DNA of 64,000 nucleotides from Paragordius varius (lineage: Eukaryota > Nematomorpha), in the NCBI GenBank assembly GCA_964247055.1, contig OZ176056.1, positions 2,852,001-2,916,000 on the forward strand, in the 5' to 3' direction. Positions 11,497-24,172 of this stretch are shown one piece after another. Each line of letters opens with the position of its first letter. Within the stretch, counting starts at the first letter, position 1. A program made the position numbers and the translations under genes. A model generated the notes under the pieces. It was not told where the DNA came from. It saw only the letters and a program-made list of their open reading frames with translations, and did not search any database.

Positions 11497-13116
11497 CAGG
11501 GCTTCTTAAACTTTTGTAGTCCCGACCCTATTTATGATTGCGAGTTTCTTAACGAACCCAAATATAAAAGAAAAATATTACTTCGGAATAACACTTAGAT
11601 ATTTTGTTGATAATATTAATCGGGATTATTTCGGTTTTGAGAGATTGACAAAAATTAATCTACATTTTTTATAAATTTCTATAACATTTTCTGATCCATA
11701 GTAAATTTATGCAAAATACTAGCAGGCCCGGTCACGCTTCGGTGTGGATTAGTCTCACCGATAAATATTCTTAATAATTTGCAATAAATAGAGTTAATGG
11801 AGATAAAAAATAATAATAAACATATTTAAAAAGAATGTCTTTAATTATTACAGGTTTTTGCATAGGCTGAAATATTGTTTACTCGAAATTGACCATATTT
11901 AATCTGTCCCTTATTAAAGTTAATATTCAACTATCATTGGATTTATTTTAAAATTTTCGTTCGAAATCATGGTTAAAAGTTCTAATTTGAAATTGTGTTC
12001 ATACAGCTGGGATCAAGGGATATAAAAAGTAAATCATTTGTAATCCCTTCTTAAAGGAAAAAATGATATTATACACAAATTCCCTAGAAAAGTGTTTAAC
12101 TGAACTCGTATGGCTTTTAAGTTTTTAGAAAATTAGCTCCAAAACTACGCCTATTTTCTATGGCATCTCAGTTTTAAGCTGGTAGACCCCTACCCATGGA
12201 CCTATATGGAAAAAGCGCTGAATTAAATTCCTTGACTCTGTAAGGCAAATATTTGGAATCATTTTTGATACCATCATCTCATGGTTATTCGAAAAAATAC
12301 CTCATAAATAATCGTTATATGATGGCGTTTACGGTATAAAGGTCCCAAAATAAAGACCCGACCTTAATTACCTAGTTAAGGGTAATATTTTGAGCGTTTA
12401 ATCTCATATGGCTTCATAAATTTTCTGTAAATTAGCTCCAAAACAACGCAATTTCTATATGGCGCAGCTTAAGCGGCTATCTGTTTACTTAGTAGCCAAT
12501 ATTAAAACACGCAAGACTAAAATTTTTGCCTTTTAACAGAGAATTCGAATCCTCACTAAATTTTATCGGTCACACCCTGGGCAAAAAAATATTTAGTTTT
12601 TTTGAAAAAAATGGCATTTTACGGGGGGAACGGGTAAAAAGCGAGCCTAAATTAAAAAAGTAAGCAGACTAGGTTCAGCGCAATCAATTAGTAAAAATAA
12701 TCATATTTGAAATCGAAAGGTACAACAGGTTTTCCGGAAAATTGTCTCAAGACACGATTTTTCTGGACCTGTTTTCAAAAAAACCCGTTTTTTATACGGG
12801 GTGGCCCGAACTGAGAGCCTAATTCAAAAAAAGGGCGAAGCTATTGTCGGGGCATTCATTAATGAAATATTTTTTTGACATTTGGATTTGAATGGGTCCA
12901 CCGGTTTTCCCGAAACAGATCATAAAGGCAAATGCTAATATAAACCCTTCTGAACCAGAAGATTTTATGATAATTATCTACAATGTTATTTTTCTTTATA
13001 ACAATAATTTTACAAGTTAAAAAACATTTTTTGTTAAATTGTATTATCACTCGCGACCCTATAATTTTGCTACGCGACCCCAAATGGGGTCGCGACCCAT
13101 AGTTAAAGAAGCCTGG
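11497..13116. mobile_element. Short-ITR element (hAT-like) nested in hAT A, itself holding a Helitron piece
   Basis: The ends CAGGGCTTCTTAAACTT and the complement of AGTTAAAGAAGCCTGG are inverted. The 8-bp ATCTAGAT is duplicated on each side (11489-11496, 13117-13124). The sister hAT B carries the empty site with a single ATCTAGAT near 27299-27306. Subterminal sequence is rich in GCGACCCC motifs (13050-13100). There is no transposase. A Helitron fragment occupies about 11719-12942. Confidence 0.8.
11719..12942 (-). mobile_element. Helitron fragment nested in the 11.5-13.1 kb element
   Basis: On the minus strand the right-hand part (about 12490-12940) is a diverged copy of the 510-bp unit of the 3036-4263 Helitron. 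The left edge is a CTAG (11719-11722) followed by T, preceded by GGGCCTG and a CACACCGAAGCGTG-like hairpin, which fits a Helitron 3' end of a different subtype. Two diverged copies of a 'agctccaaaac.acgc' segment lie at about 12128 and 12433. The 5' end is not recognisable. Whether both parts belong to one element is uncertain. Confidence 0.5.
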
Positions 13117-13654
13117 ATCTAGATACATTAAACTTTTAACATGTCCTGGAAAAGGAAGATTTTGGGTGATAAAAATTTCATGCTGGCCAAATTCGATGTA
13201 AAACATTTTGCCATCGATCTTTTTCCGATTGTAAGTAAGCTTCTAGAGCAGAATCCCTGTTTTATTTATCAATCTTCTTGCTGCCTCTTTCCAAGTAAAT
13301 GCTTTCCGATGATTGCTATTTTCATGATGGATTAATTTATATTTTTTCCTCCATTCATTTAAACCATGCGTAGTATAAAATATGATGGTAAAGAATAATA
13401 TCGATTAAAAAGAAGGAAAACCATACGCAGATTTGTTTTTTGGTGAATATAAAATCTATGACCTCTCAACTTTCTTTCTTTTTTACCGACACGTTGGAAA
13501 AACCAAGATTGAGGGATAGAACGATGATTTTTTGTTTCAAAGAGATTGCATTTATTTTGAAATCCTTGACCACGAATAATCATTTCTGGTTGAGATATTA
13601 CGGGGACATTTTTATTAGAACATTTTAAAAAGGCGAAATCATTAAACTCTATAG

Positions 13655-16381
13655 CAGGGGTGGCCAACGAGGTGACCGCGGTCACGAAAGTGACCGCGAC
13701 AACTCAAAAAGTGACCGCCTGAAAATATTTTTTTTTAAATTTTATTGATTTTTTTCGGATAGTTGGCTACTTCTGAGCTAATTTAAATTTAAAATACAAA
13801 AAAATACGGTTTAAATTAAAAAAAACGTCTAAGAAAAGGGTGTAAAAAAATTATTTTATTAATTATAATTCATATGTTTTGGAGCATTTGCATTAAAACT
13901 TAAAATCAGTCATTTCCCTTGAATATATCAAAACTTTGAGCAAAGCTTATTCATAAATCAGAAGCATAATCGTGAAGTTAGATTTGATTTGATACACCAA
14001 AAGTAGGTTTTTAAAACTTATATTTTAGAATGAGCCAAAAAAAGTTGTACAGATACAAGAAAGATTGGGAGCATGAATACTTTTTTATTATGATAAATGA
14101 AACATGCACCTATCTAATATGCAATAGTACTGTTGCTTTGCCCAAAAAGTCAAATATTGAAAGACATTATAGATCTCTGCATCCACATTACTCCAAAAAC
14201 TACCCCTTACAAACTCAAGAACGCAACATTAAAGTAAAGGAATTAAAAGAACAATTATCCGCCTCACAAAATAGCATACTTAAATACAACAAAGGCTATA
14301 AAAATGCTACGATTGCTTCATTCAAGGTAGCGGAAATACTCATTCGGAACAATAAGCCATTCCAAGATGGTGAAATATTTAAAGAAGCCTTTATTAGCGC
14401 TTGTGATATTTTATTTGAAAATTTTGATAACAAAAATAATATTATGACAGCTATTAAAAGCATAAGCTTATCGAGAAATACCGTTATGCGCAGGGCTGAA
14501 GATATTAGTAATAATCTTGATGAAATTTTACATGAAAATATTAATAACTGTATTTTTTTTCCTTGCAACTCGATGAGTCCACCGATTATGTTGGAATCGC
14601 CCAATTATGCATTTTTATTCGTATGATATTTAGTGATTTATCTGCAAAGGAGGAATTATTAACTATAATACCTCTCCACGAACAAACCAGAGGGCAGGAT
14701 ATTTTTGATTCTTTTTATAAATTTATCACAGATAAACTTCTCATCGTAAAACTCGCATCTATAACTACTGATGGAGCTCCAGCTATGATTGGCGTTAACA
14801 ACGGCTTTATCGCTTTATGTAAAAATCACAGTGCATTTCCCAAGTTCATTGATTACCATTGTATAATCCATAATCAAGTTTTATGTTCAAAAGTTTTAAA
14901 ATACCATCATGTAATGAACCCCTGTTTTAAAATTGTTAACGCCATTCGAACAAAAAGCTTGTCCCGCCGCCAATTTCGAATTTTGTTAAATGAGTGCGGC
15001 GTGGAATATGGAGAACTTTTATTACATACTGATGTAAGGTGGTTGAGTCGTGCCGCATTTTTAATTAGATTTAGGCAACTTTTACCACAAATAGAAATTT
15101 TTTAAGAGAATTCTAAATTTTCATACCCTGAATTGAAAGATCAAGATTGGCTGCTTGATCTTGCATTTTTATGCGATATCACGGAAAAATTGCATAAATT
15201 AAACATCCAATTACAAGGAAAAGATAAAACAATAATGGATATGATGGGTGCTTTAAAATCTTTTAAGGAAACACTAACAGTAGTAGAAACACAATTAAAA
15301 AACCGAGATTTAAAACATTTTTTTAATCTGGCAGCGGTGTCTGAAAAAATAGAGAATCTCTCTTTTGAAAAATATGCAGATGATATTGGTCTGCTTATTA
15401 ATGATTTTGAAAAACGATTTTCATCTATAAATAAACTTGAAGACATCGCTATTTTTTTATCATGCCCATTTAATAATAATAATAATAATGTTGAATATAT
15501 TGCTCAAAAACTCAGCCACTTTCTTGGTGTACCAAATTTAGCAGAGTTGGAAGAGGAATTAATAAATGTTAAATGCGATATCCATCTAAAATCATTAGGA
15601 TCAGATATATATAAATTTATAAATAAAGATAAATACCCCCATATTTGGAAAACCGCTGCATTATTCAATTCTTTTTTTGGATCCACATATTTATGTGAAT
15701 CGGCTTTTTCAATTATGAATGCTATCAAAACTAAACAGAGGTCACAATTAACTAATAAACATTTAGAATCATGTTTGAGAATTGCTTTGACTTCATTTGA
15801 ACCTAATTTAGATAAACTTTCTGAATTTTTTCGCAGTCGGGCGTTTTAAATATTTTTTTCTTTATTAAATATGGATGTTTATCGAGTTTTATTTTCGCTT
15901 AGGAAAAAGCCGATTTACTAAAAAATATGTGGATAGAATTAAAACTGATACAATTTTAATGTACTCTTATTTATGTTCAAATTATGGTTCTAAATTGGAA
16001 TGCTATTTTTTCTTTCTTTTATTTTTTGTATCATAATGTATTCTCCCCTGTAATTTCAAATGCATTGTTTAAATTTTTATATTGTAAAATTTCATATAAT
16101 AGAAATTTAATAAATAAATATTTTGAAGTGTTTTATGTTGGTTAAAAAATTAAGGTAGTTAATAACCCGTTGTCTTTTAATTAAAATTATTTTTGTATTT
16201 GGTTGATAGATAAAAAAATTACAATTTTAAAATGGTTTAAACAAGTCACACTCTAATCTGTAAAGCAGGTATATACATCATTTAAAGTGTTGATTGAGTT
16301 TTTTTGATAAATATTTCTGGGTGACCGCGAACTCTTTTTTTAACAAAAAAGCTCGCGACAAAAAAAGTGTGGCCACCCCTG
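13655..16381 (+). mobile_element. hAT element C (ZBED5/GTF2IRD2-like transposase) nested in hAT A
   Basis: The ends CAGGGGTGGCCA and GTGGCCACCCCTG are near-perfect inverted repeats. The flanks are an exact 8-bp duplication CTCTATAG (13647-13654, 16382-16389). Length 2727 bp. It carries a transposase gene described separately. The sister element hAT B has the empty site (near 26960-26972, ACTCTGTAGG), so insertion is later than the divergence of A and B. Complementary GTGACCGCGA motifs at both ends form the subterminal repeats. Confidence 0.9.
14030..15849 (+). pseudogene. hAT transposase, nearly intact, two lesions
   Basis: The start ATG at 14030 opens an N-terminal BED-like zinc finger region (C-x-Y-L-I-C, then H-Y-R-S-L-H). 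An RNase-H-like catalytic region follows (LDESTD near 14565, ITTDGAPAMIG near 14760, HCIIHNQVL near 14860, TDVRWLSR near 15030). A C-terminal hAT dimerisation region comes last (SAFSIMNAIKTKQRSQLT near 15700-15750). This order matches the ZBED5/FAM200/GTF2IRD2 transposase group, about 600 residues. Two lesions are visible: a frame change close to a T-run near 14550-14565, and one in-frame TAA at 15103-15105, after which the same frame continues. Few lesions imply a young element. hAT transposases cut and rejoin DNA in the nucleus. Confidence 0.85.
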
Positions 16382-16961
16382 CTCTATAGGTATTGCGCTT
16401 GGAATCACAAATGGTATATTTGTAGTTTTCTCATCTCTTTATTGGATTAATAACTAGGATTTAAGGTGTAGTTCTTAATATTAAGGGGTACCGTTATGTT
16501 TATGTCGCATACACTTTTTTCAATGTTATGGGATATTTTGGTTAAAAAAGATTTACTCATTCGTTTTATTTGTTTTATTCTCTTCCTGGATCTTTCGTTT
16601 CCTATTTGCGTAACCGCTGAGTTTTGGCAATATCTGATAATAATGAAAATAATTATAACAAATACAAAGCTATATTACCTACTTTGTTAGAGATGAATAG
16701 AAATAAGTTTGTACATGTAGAAGGGAATACCTGCATCAAAGTTGTTTTTTGCATAATGTCTCTTAGTCTCATTTATAAAAATTTTATATTTTTTAGGGAT
16801 TATTACGTAAGTTGCTGAAATCCTACTAGAAAGTTGTTATAATATTTGCATAAATTAAATTTAATTAAGAAAAATTATTTTGGCGCCCCTAAAAACAGCG
16901 CCCGGGGCATGATGCACCCCCTTGCCCCCCCCCCCCCCCTTGGTACGCCACTGCAACTGGG

Positions 16962-17612
16962 TTAAAATTAACAAGATACAGAAAAGGTTGATAAACAATT
17001 GTTTTAACAAAAATATTATACTAATAATGAGTTAGTTGAGCCCAAATATTAGGGTAAATTTAACATGTTCAAGGGTAGAAATATTTTATAATATGAAATG
17101 CTTAATGATGGAATTTATGGGATGTTCAACACGGTTTTTGCGATACGCAAAAATGCTCTAAAAAATTGGAATTAAATCAAAAATATACGATTATTTCGAA
17201 GATATATTATCCAAAATTGAGGTCAAGAAAACCAAAATATATCAAAGCAGCCACGAAGATGTTTATGTTGAACATTAATGATTTAAGGCTCAATGGTATA
17301 TTTTATCCTTTGAATATATCAATTTACATCCACAACCATAATTTTTCCAATACAACGAGTTATTTTTTAAAAATCTATATAGTGGTCTTAATTACCATAT
17401 TTTTAATTTTAAGCAATCAGTTAATTTATAGTTTATTAATTACCCAGAAGTAAGAAAAAAAATATAGGGCGTAAGTAAACAAACAATTTGCAGTCTATGT
17501 GCGTCTGTTTACAAATTCTAAAAATAATTTGTTTACTAAATTCGATTCGCAAAATTTAACCTATATCTTTGTTATCGATTAAAAAATTGAAAATTATATA
17601 AAGTAGGATGTA
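16962..17612. other. AT-rich stretch upstream of serpin A
   Basis: No gene is identified. The open frame at 17166-17453 has no supporting feature. This segment should contain the serpin A promoter, but no TATA element stands out against the AT background. Confidence 0.4.
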
Positions 17613-17674
17613 TTGCTAAAATTTATTTTAATATTTTTTTTGTTAAAAACTTTGACAATCCTTACCCATAAAAT

Positions 17675-18227
17675 GAAACTGATATTAATTGTAATACTTT
17701 TTGCCTCTACACTATCATGTTTTTGGAGTCAACCTTTGGAAACAAGCGAGAGATCAAACTCAACTGCATATCTATGGAAGGGTCAAACATTGAAGAAAAT
17801 TGTATCATATCACCCATTACAGTAAAAGCAAGTCTTGCTTTGGTAGAAGCCGCTAGTTCCTGTAAAAACAAAATTATCTCTCCCTGATTTAGCCAATGAT
17901 GCTAAATCCTTCATAGTCGCCAACAATGTTAAATTATCATCAGGATTGGCCAACAATACGGATACCACAATAAGTTTAGTAAACGCCGTGTATGTGGATA
18001 AACGATCTAAGCTAAATCCTAAATTTGAATCTATCGTCAAAGATTTCGGAGCACCCAAAGCAATAAATATGTCAGACTCTCAACAATCTATAAATGAAAT
18101 CAATAGGGATGTTACGAATTGGACTCATAATAAAACCACGAAAATCATTGAGAGTGTTTCATCGAATACTGCAAATTTTCATATCTTCCATGTACTTCAA
18201 AGCTTTGTGGCTTAAACCATTTCAAAA
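17675..18227 (+). pseudogene. Serpin A, exon 1, frameshifted
   Basis: The ATG at 17675 starts a clear signal peptide (MKLILIVILFASTLSCFWSQ), so the product was secretory. Serpin helix A-E sequence follows: ENCIISPITVKASLALVEAA, then LVNAVYVDKRSKLNPKFE, NMSDSQQSINEINRDVTNWT, then SSMYFKALWLKPF before a GTAAAT donor at 18228. The frame changes near 17790, near 17875 and near 18170, so the exon cannot be read through as it stands. Either this is a recent pseudogene or the assembly has indel errors. A segment from 17861 to 17891 begins GTAAAA and ends TTTAG, but treating it as a 31-base intron removes residues expected in a serpin and does not fix the other shifts. Confidence 0.75.
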
Positions 18228-18326
18228 GTAAATTATTAAACAAAAAAGCAACTAATGTTAAAAATATTTTTCTTTGAATTAATTGTCAGTATTGATGAAT
18301 ATGTGTAATAAATTATTGAAATTTAG

Positions 18327-18689
18327 AGTCAAGAAAAGCCTATTCAAAGATTACAAAGGGAATGTGACCTTGGTTGATTCATTGAGCACAAATGACGATA
18401 TTACAGTATACAATGCAAGCGAAATCAATTCAACCATAGTAGTATTGCCATACAAAAATGATAACTTTACATTTACTGCCATTGTCCCTGGAACTAAAGA
18501 AAATATGCACCGCATTCAAAACATATTGAATAATAAGGTTGTTGAGAATAGAGTCATGTCTCAAATCTCTATTTGGATAAATGCATCAAGCAATACCACA
18601 AAGCGTGGATTAAAAATTCCCTTAATCAATATAACAGCTGAACATGATCTACTTTCCAAACTTGACAAAGCACTCCAGTGCCATAAAGA
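18327..18689 (+). CDS. Serpin A, exon 2
   Basis: 363 nt between acceptor AATTTAG and donor GTAACA. It is open throughout (121 codons) and in the same phase as exon 2 of serpin B. It encodes the serpin middle region: KSLFKDYKGNVTLVDSLS, then YNASEINSTIVVLPYKNDN (the conserved LPY strand s2B/s3B region), FTFTAIVP, and GLKIPLINITAEHDLLSKLD leading to the helix before the reactive loop. Several N-x-S/T sites fit an extracellular protein. Confidence 0.8.
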
Positions 18690-18834
18690 GTAACAATTTT
18701 TTTTGTATAGTTTTCATATTATTATGCTTGTTTGTAACTCAAAACTGGAAAAATAAGTTTTTACTTTTAGAAAAAAATTCTTAGATTATGCCATATTTTT
18801 TGTATTGAATGATAATTTATCTTTCTCTCTTTAG

Positions 18835-19084
18835 TAAATTGGACAATATATTTGACACAGAAGTTTCAATTACACGCATGGTTCAAAAAATTAGATTAGA
18901 GACGGGAATAAATGGTACAGAAGGGGCGAGCGTTGTGGCAACTGAAATGATGTATAGATCTGCCGATCTTAATTACAGAATCAATCGACCTTTCCTCTAT
19001 TTTATTTCCCATTCAGATGGTGACATCCTTTTTGCTGGGCGATATGCCATATCCCCATCTTCTAACAGTGGACTCTCAAATTAA
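18835..19084 (+). CDS. Serpin A, exon 3 with reactive centre loop (P1 Arg)
   Basis: The acceptor CTCTTTAG is followed by the final 83 codons and TAA at 19082. It carries the hinge NGTEGASVVATEMMYRS. Counting from G as P15 places Arg at P1 and Ser at P1', the pattern of inhibitors of trypsin-like proteases. The small-residue hinge (T at P14, G/A/S through P10) is what inhibitory serpins need for loop insertion. NRPFLYFI and DILFAGRYAIS are the conserved C-terminal strands. With the damaged exon 1 the present copy may still not make a full serpin. Confidence 0.8.
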
Positions 19085-22000
19085 AGCCCTCTTTAAATCA
19101 CAACATTAATATATTAAATAAATATATGAAAAAATATTATAGATATCCATGTGGAGGAATTCTTAGAATAGGTTCTTATTAGTACATTTTAATTATATAA
19201 ACTGTTATGCATATTATTGGTTGCAATGTATGATATAGTCTAAAGCTTTTGTTCATTTCTTTACAGATTATGGTAATCTCATCCCTTTGTAAATATAAAG
19301 TGACAACACAAAAATTATTAAATTAACTTAAGTAAGTATGCAAAAATAATTCTGATATAATTTTAATCAAAAAGTTTAACAGATTTTGCGTAGTAGGTTT
19401 GGAGGAAGCCATTTAACAATGTGTTTGGTGATATCATATCGAAAGATCACAAAATTAGCGCACTTTTATCAAAATCTAAATTCAATATTCCAAAAATATC
19501 ATAAAAATATAGTTAAATTGTATTCTTTAATATAATGTTGACAAATAAGTAATTTAAACCCCTTAATATCAGAGAAATATATATAGATGAAAAAAGTTAA
19601 AGCCTGTTTTAAATATTATAGTACATATAGTACTTAATTAATCGATGAAAAAACGGAGAGAATTAGAAGCTAAGAAATTTTAAACCACAACATGTTAAGA
19701 CTTTATGACCTTTTGAGTTTAAAGAGCGATATTAAATTCAAATATCTTAAAAAGTATTTAATAGGCGGAATTTATAAATATGCTTTCTTTAGCCTTCGGG
19801 GGCATGATACAAGATAGTTTTTATAAAAATCAAAATTTGTAAGTAAATAAGCTCATCTCCAACTGTTACCTGCCATTTTTTTTAAATTTTTTTAAATGGG
19901 TAATATCACTTGGATACAAAACATTTATTCCCCGTTTCGCAACCCAAAAAGATGATTAAATTCATAAAAATACAAGAAAATATAAGGTTTTTTTTAAAAA
20001 TATCATTTACATTTTTAATAAATTACTGTAAGTTCCGTTTAGAAAAATATCATCTCATAGAAACTACCAAAAAAATAAAATATTAAAGATAGTAAACTCA
20101 TGAAAGGTTTAATTTTAAAGATATTTAACTAAATCTACTTTTTGTATGAATCTATCGAGAGTTTAATAAACCAATTCAATATTCTATTTCATATAATCGC
20201 CTATATAATTCTGATTACCTGCGTTAAATATAGGTGGCTATAAAAAATACATGAAAATCATATGTTCTGATAGAAAATAGTATCAGTTATTTTGGTTATA
20301 TCTTTTACAAGTGATATAAGAAAGTTATTTACATTTTTCCGGTAATTGCTCCATATCAGAAAATGGCATTTGTGCAAATTTTTCTGATAAATATTTTGAT
20401 GATTTAAGCAAAATCTGCCAAAATTTTTGTACTTAACGTCATTCCGAGAAACATCTTTTAAAATATATCTTAAACTGCATAAAAAGTAAAGCAATATTTA
20501 AATTTTTTATATGTGGCCCCCAAAAGTCCTATTTTTTCTATCTGAAAACGGGCGCTTTATCATAAACGCAAAACATAAAATTTTGCCCTCTTTGAAGATA
20601 TATAAAATCCTAATAAGCACATCAAAAAATACAAAATTGGAACTTAGAGCCGCATGCGACCCGTGTTGCGCGAAGTATCAATGTTTTAAAATCTAACCAA
20701 TTTTATAATATTAGTTTATCTTATTATTTGTGTTAACCCAAATATTCACCCAAAATTAAAGCTAACAAATCTTTAAATTAAAATCTTAGTGACATTATTC
20801 AGAATAATTTTATAATGCAAAAATGTTTTTTACCGTTTCAACCATGCCATACCATTTCATAAAACTAGCTTCACCAAAATGTCGCTATAATATGAAAATT
20901 TAACACTTATGACAATTTCACTTTTTGTCCGCGATGACATATTGTGGTAGAGGTTTATCCAAGAGCTTAATCTAAACTCTTTGAAAGTTTAAGTTAAATT
21001 CAAATATCAACATTACTCTCCTATATTAAAAAAGCTTATAAATTATTTTTTAACTTCTCCAAAACACGATCAATCATTTGATAACTAAAACAAGAACCTT
21101 AAGTTATTGATGATAAAATGTGTTAGGATAACTAAACTTAATTATTTCAATTTTCTAACCATGATATAATTAATTATTTGCCTATTGTATCAATTTAAAA
21201 TAAGTCGGCGAAAAAGTGTAAGATAGGGATTTTCGTATTTCACATTTTTTTTAAATATTGCAGCATATACCTTTAGTATGAATATTGCAAATTCGACTTA
21301 ATACTATAAATATTTTTAGAGATATTTAATGTTAATTCGCCATAAGATATATAACTGCTGCAAAAGGTCATGATTGTTAAGAATATTTTAAATATCTGAA
21401 TTTCATTTTCAAAATATTGCGGCAATCAAAGTACATGATTAACACTTCGATTCGAAGTATCTTAATATCCCAGACCATTTTTAAATTGGTGTTCTTAACA
21501 AACTACCTAATAGAATTGTAATTTAAATTTATGCTTCTATTCCATAAATTATATAGTTAAATCAAAATATCTTAATAAATTTACCTTTTGAAAAAATTCT
21601 CATCTCGAATTGGTTTGCACCAAAATTATTTTTGAATTTTACCAGAATACATCTTATTTTTTAATTTTGCATAATCCCACTTCTTGTAAAGATATCCATT
21701 AAAATATTTCCCATTACAAAGCATTTATTTTATTAATTTTCAGGTAATTTTGATAGTAGCAGAGATTCGAGCGATATGGTTAATGTCATCTTCGGAATCA
21801 GTCATAAAAAATTTTATTTAGATTTGAATATAACGGAAAATATGGCTTATTCCAAATCAATTGTTTGGATTATAAATAAACTCAAAAATCCAATATAATT
21901 CATTTTATCCCCAGGGCCAAATCAATTATCCAGGACCACTATAATATTTAATTCTTTCATTAATGACATAAAATATTTGATTATGAAATACACATATGCC

Positions 22001-22440
22001 TAGGCTCAATCAGAAAATTGGATTACAAAGCTTGCCTCAAGTCTGCAGGATAGATAAAAATTATCAAAATAACTTTTCTGGCTTTAGAAAAGTTGAGAAT
22101 TTCGAAACGCAATAATATTAATTTGAGGTATATACATTTATATATTATACAAAGTGCTGTTTGTGGCCAAGATCTGTTGATAAAAAATCCGTAATATCAA
22201 GTGTGCCAAAATCCGGTGTGCGAAAACCACAAAAAACCACCATTTATTGCATTAATTGCTAAATATTTATTATTGTTTTTTTTGTATATTATGTAAACCT
22301 TTAAAAATGAATATTCACAGAATAACATGTTTCCTAATTTAGTATTTTGGCCTAATTTGAAAAACGATCTCACTTAATGGGTAGAGAATTGCAGGGCCTG
22401 ACAATCCAACTGAACCAATCCTGAAACTTAACCCTATCTG
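19085..22440. other. AT-rich intergenic region between the convergent serpins
   Basis: No gene is identified. It contains diverged scraps of dispersed repeats (for example 19900-19930 and 20930-21060) and a hAT-like GCATGCGACCC scrap near 20650. The open frames at 20258-20494 and 20511-20696 have no family signal. Confidence 0.4.
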
Positions 22441-23660
22441 TGGAGTTTTAGGAGCGGCTTGGTATATATATATATATTTATTGGCCCACCGCGGTTACTA
22501 GTCGTTAGTACTTATCGATAACGCCAAAGGGATTTCGATTTAGAGTATTCTTAATTGCCTGGGAAAACTTATTGCTAGTTTTGGATTTCCTTGTCAATTG
22601 TAACTGACAATGCCAGCTGTCGGTATAAAAGAATTTGATAAAGCACATCTGCACCAAACTCTATTATCAAAGATCAACGTGATGGTAAAAGGAAAAACCT
22701 TGAAAAGTAAATATTTTTATACCAAAGCTAAATTAATGCATGTATATGAAGCATTATTCATATTTCTAGAGAACGGGTTTACATGCGCCAGAAATTCCTT
22801 CCGCTTTATTCATAAAACGTCAAGTTAAAAACCCTCTCTCATAAGTAAAGTCGACCCCAGTCGAATTTATGAACCATATATAGAACCGCACCGCGATTTT
22901 AGACTAACTTTTCTGTATAAAAAATGAGTCGAGTAAGGGGTGGAGGCAGGGCATCATAGAAAAAGGATGACTTTTATCGTACGAAGATAAGGACAAGGAG
23001 GTAGTTAACCGAAAAACGCGTATCAGCTACCAAAAAGATAACATTATCTAAATGCGGATAGAGTTCCGGGTTACATAATGCATGTCTACGGGCAAATTCC
23101 TAGACCAATATCTGCAGTTGAAATCACCCTTACCCGGAATACCCCAGGAAACTCAATGCAATTAAACCTGATATTGGGTCATACGACTGCTAGGCAATGT
23201 ATTGTTAAGAAAAACCCCAAAACCGGAAAGAAAATCCCCTTTACGCAAGTGTCCCGATAGAAACGGGGGAAAATATAAGATTAATACCCACATGCGTTTG
23301 TAGATAGATATAATGGTGTTCGCTAGATCAGGCAAACTCAATTGTTTTTATGTTTTACTTTTTATTCTTTTTGGATTGAGACGATTATGATTATTTTTTT
23401 AAGGATGTATTCGTATTTTTATGTTATTTTTATATAACTATTGATTCGTGTTGTATAATTAATAATGCAATACTATGATACATTAAAACCATATTCTAAG
23501 ATCTATCGGAGTCAAAAACTCAGGTGATGATATAAATAATAGGGGATTTGTGAAATATCGGTTGGTTTTAAACGTGCTGAATCAACATCTAATCAGAAAT
23601 CAGAAAAACAGAACAATAGGTTTATATCCAGCACATCTAACCGAACAAACTGGCGAAAAT
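22440..23660. other. GC-richer island with short coding-like frames, unidentified
   Basis: The composition is clearly less AT-rich than its surroundings. Two open frames, 22610-22828 and 23078-23260 (both plus), have ordinary-looking amino-acid mixes (GIKEFDKAHLHQTLL, and GQIPRPISAVEITLTRN), but no family is recognised and stops separate them. It looks like a degraded insertion (retrocopy or transposon) rather than a working gene. Confidence 0.3.
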
Positions 23661-23856
23661 ACATCCAAATAACAACAGATCGACATGATCTGTGCTATAG
23701 CAACACAAACATCCTTTTTTCTCTATAATAATTCAAATGAATATATTATAATTTATTTCATGATTTTTATCTATAGATGATTATATATTATGAAAGATGC
23801 GTTAACAAAATAAGTCAGGAATAAATTGATGTAAAGATATAAACATTAAATTAAAA

Positions 23857-24094
23857 TTAAGCTGCATTAGGCTTGACATAGCGTCCAACAAACAAAGGAG
23901 TATCTTCATAAGCTATAACATAGATGAAAGGTCTATTGAATACAAATTGACTGGAAACACCAAATCTGTTTCCCAATTCAGAAACTGTAACACTTGCTCC
24001 TTCGGTACCGTTAACCGTGGTTTTCAATACATTGTGATGGATAATGGAGCTTATCTCAAGAGCCTTGCCTGACTTTCTTACTTTATCCATTTTG
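23857..24094 (-). CDS. Serpin B, exon 3 with reactive centre loop (P1 Arg)
   Basis: The minus-strand acceptor CAATGTAG precedes (D)KMDKVRKSGKALEISSII and the hinge NGTEGASVTVSELGNRF. The same count as in serpin A puts Arg at P1 and Phe at P1'. NRPFIYVIAYEDTPLFVGRY are the C-terminal strands, and the stop is at 23857-23859. The hinge stem NGTEGASV is the same in both serpins while the residues toward P1' and beyond differ, which suggests different protease targets. Total length, about 400 residues, is normal for the family. Confidence 0.85.
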
Positions 24095-24172
24095 CTACAT
24101 TGAGAAATCAAAAAAGTTATAGATAATAGAACCAAAATAGGGAATAAATTTTTATAATAAAACAAAAATTAC

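Larger units (their letters stand above)
10630..16953 (-). mobile_element. hAT element A (ZMYM/TTF-type transposase), interrupted twice
   Basis: The right end is GGTACGCCACTG and the left end AGGCGTACC, with GC-rich subterminal 'gcgcccggggcatgatgc' sequence. The flanks CAACTGGA (10622-10629) and CAACTGGG (16954-16961) are the 8-bp target duplication. The transposase is on the minus strand: an N-terminal KLSGYANRKRK near 16620-16590, then a TTF/ZMYM-like part around 13685-13359 (KNVPVISQPEMIIRGQGF, then RSIPQSWFFQRVGK), and a C-terminal part toward 10700. It is decayed. Two later elements lie inside (11497-13116 and 13655-16381). The sister copy 26158-28315 lacks both and confirms the family. 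Confidence 0.85.

Noticed and set aside
15141-15728. Minus-strand frames in hAT C
   Set aside because: Shadows of the plus-strand transposase.
16496-16818. Plus-strand frames near the right end of hAT A
   Set aside because: They are opposite-strand shadows of the transposase N-terminus.
17861-17891. A 31-base intron in serpin A exon 1
   Set aside because: It has GT...AG edges but would delete expected residues, and other frame changes remain.
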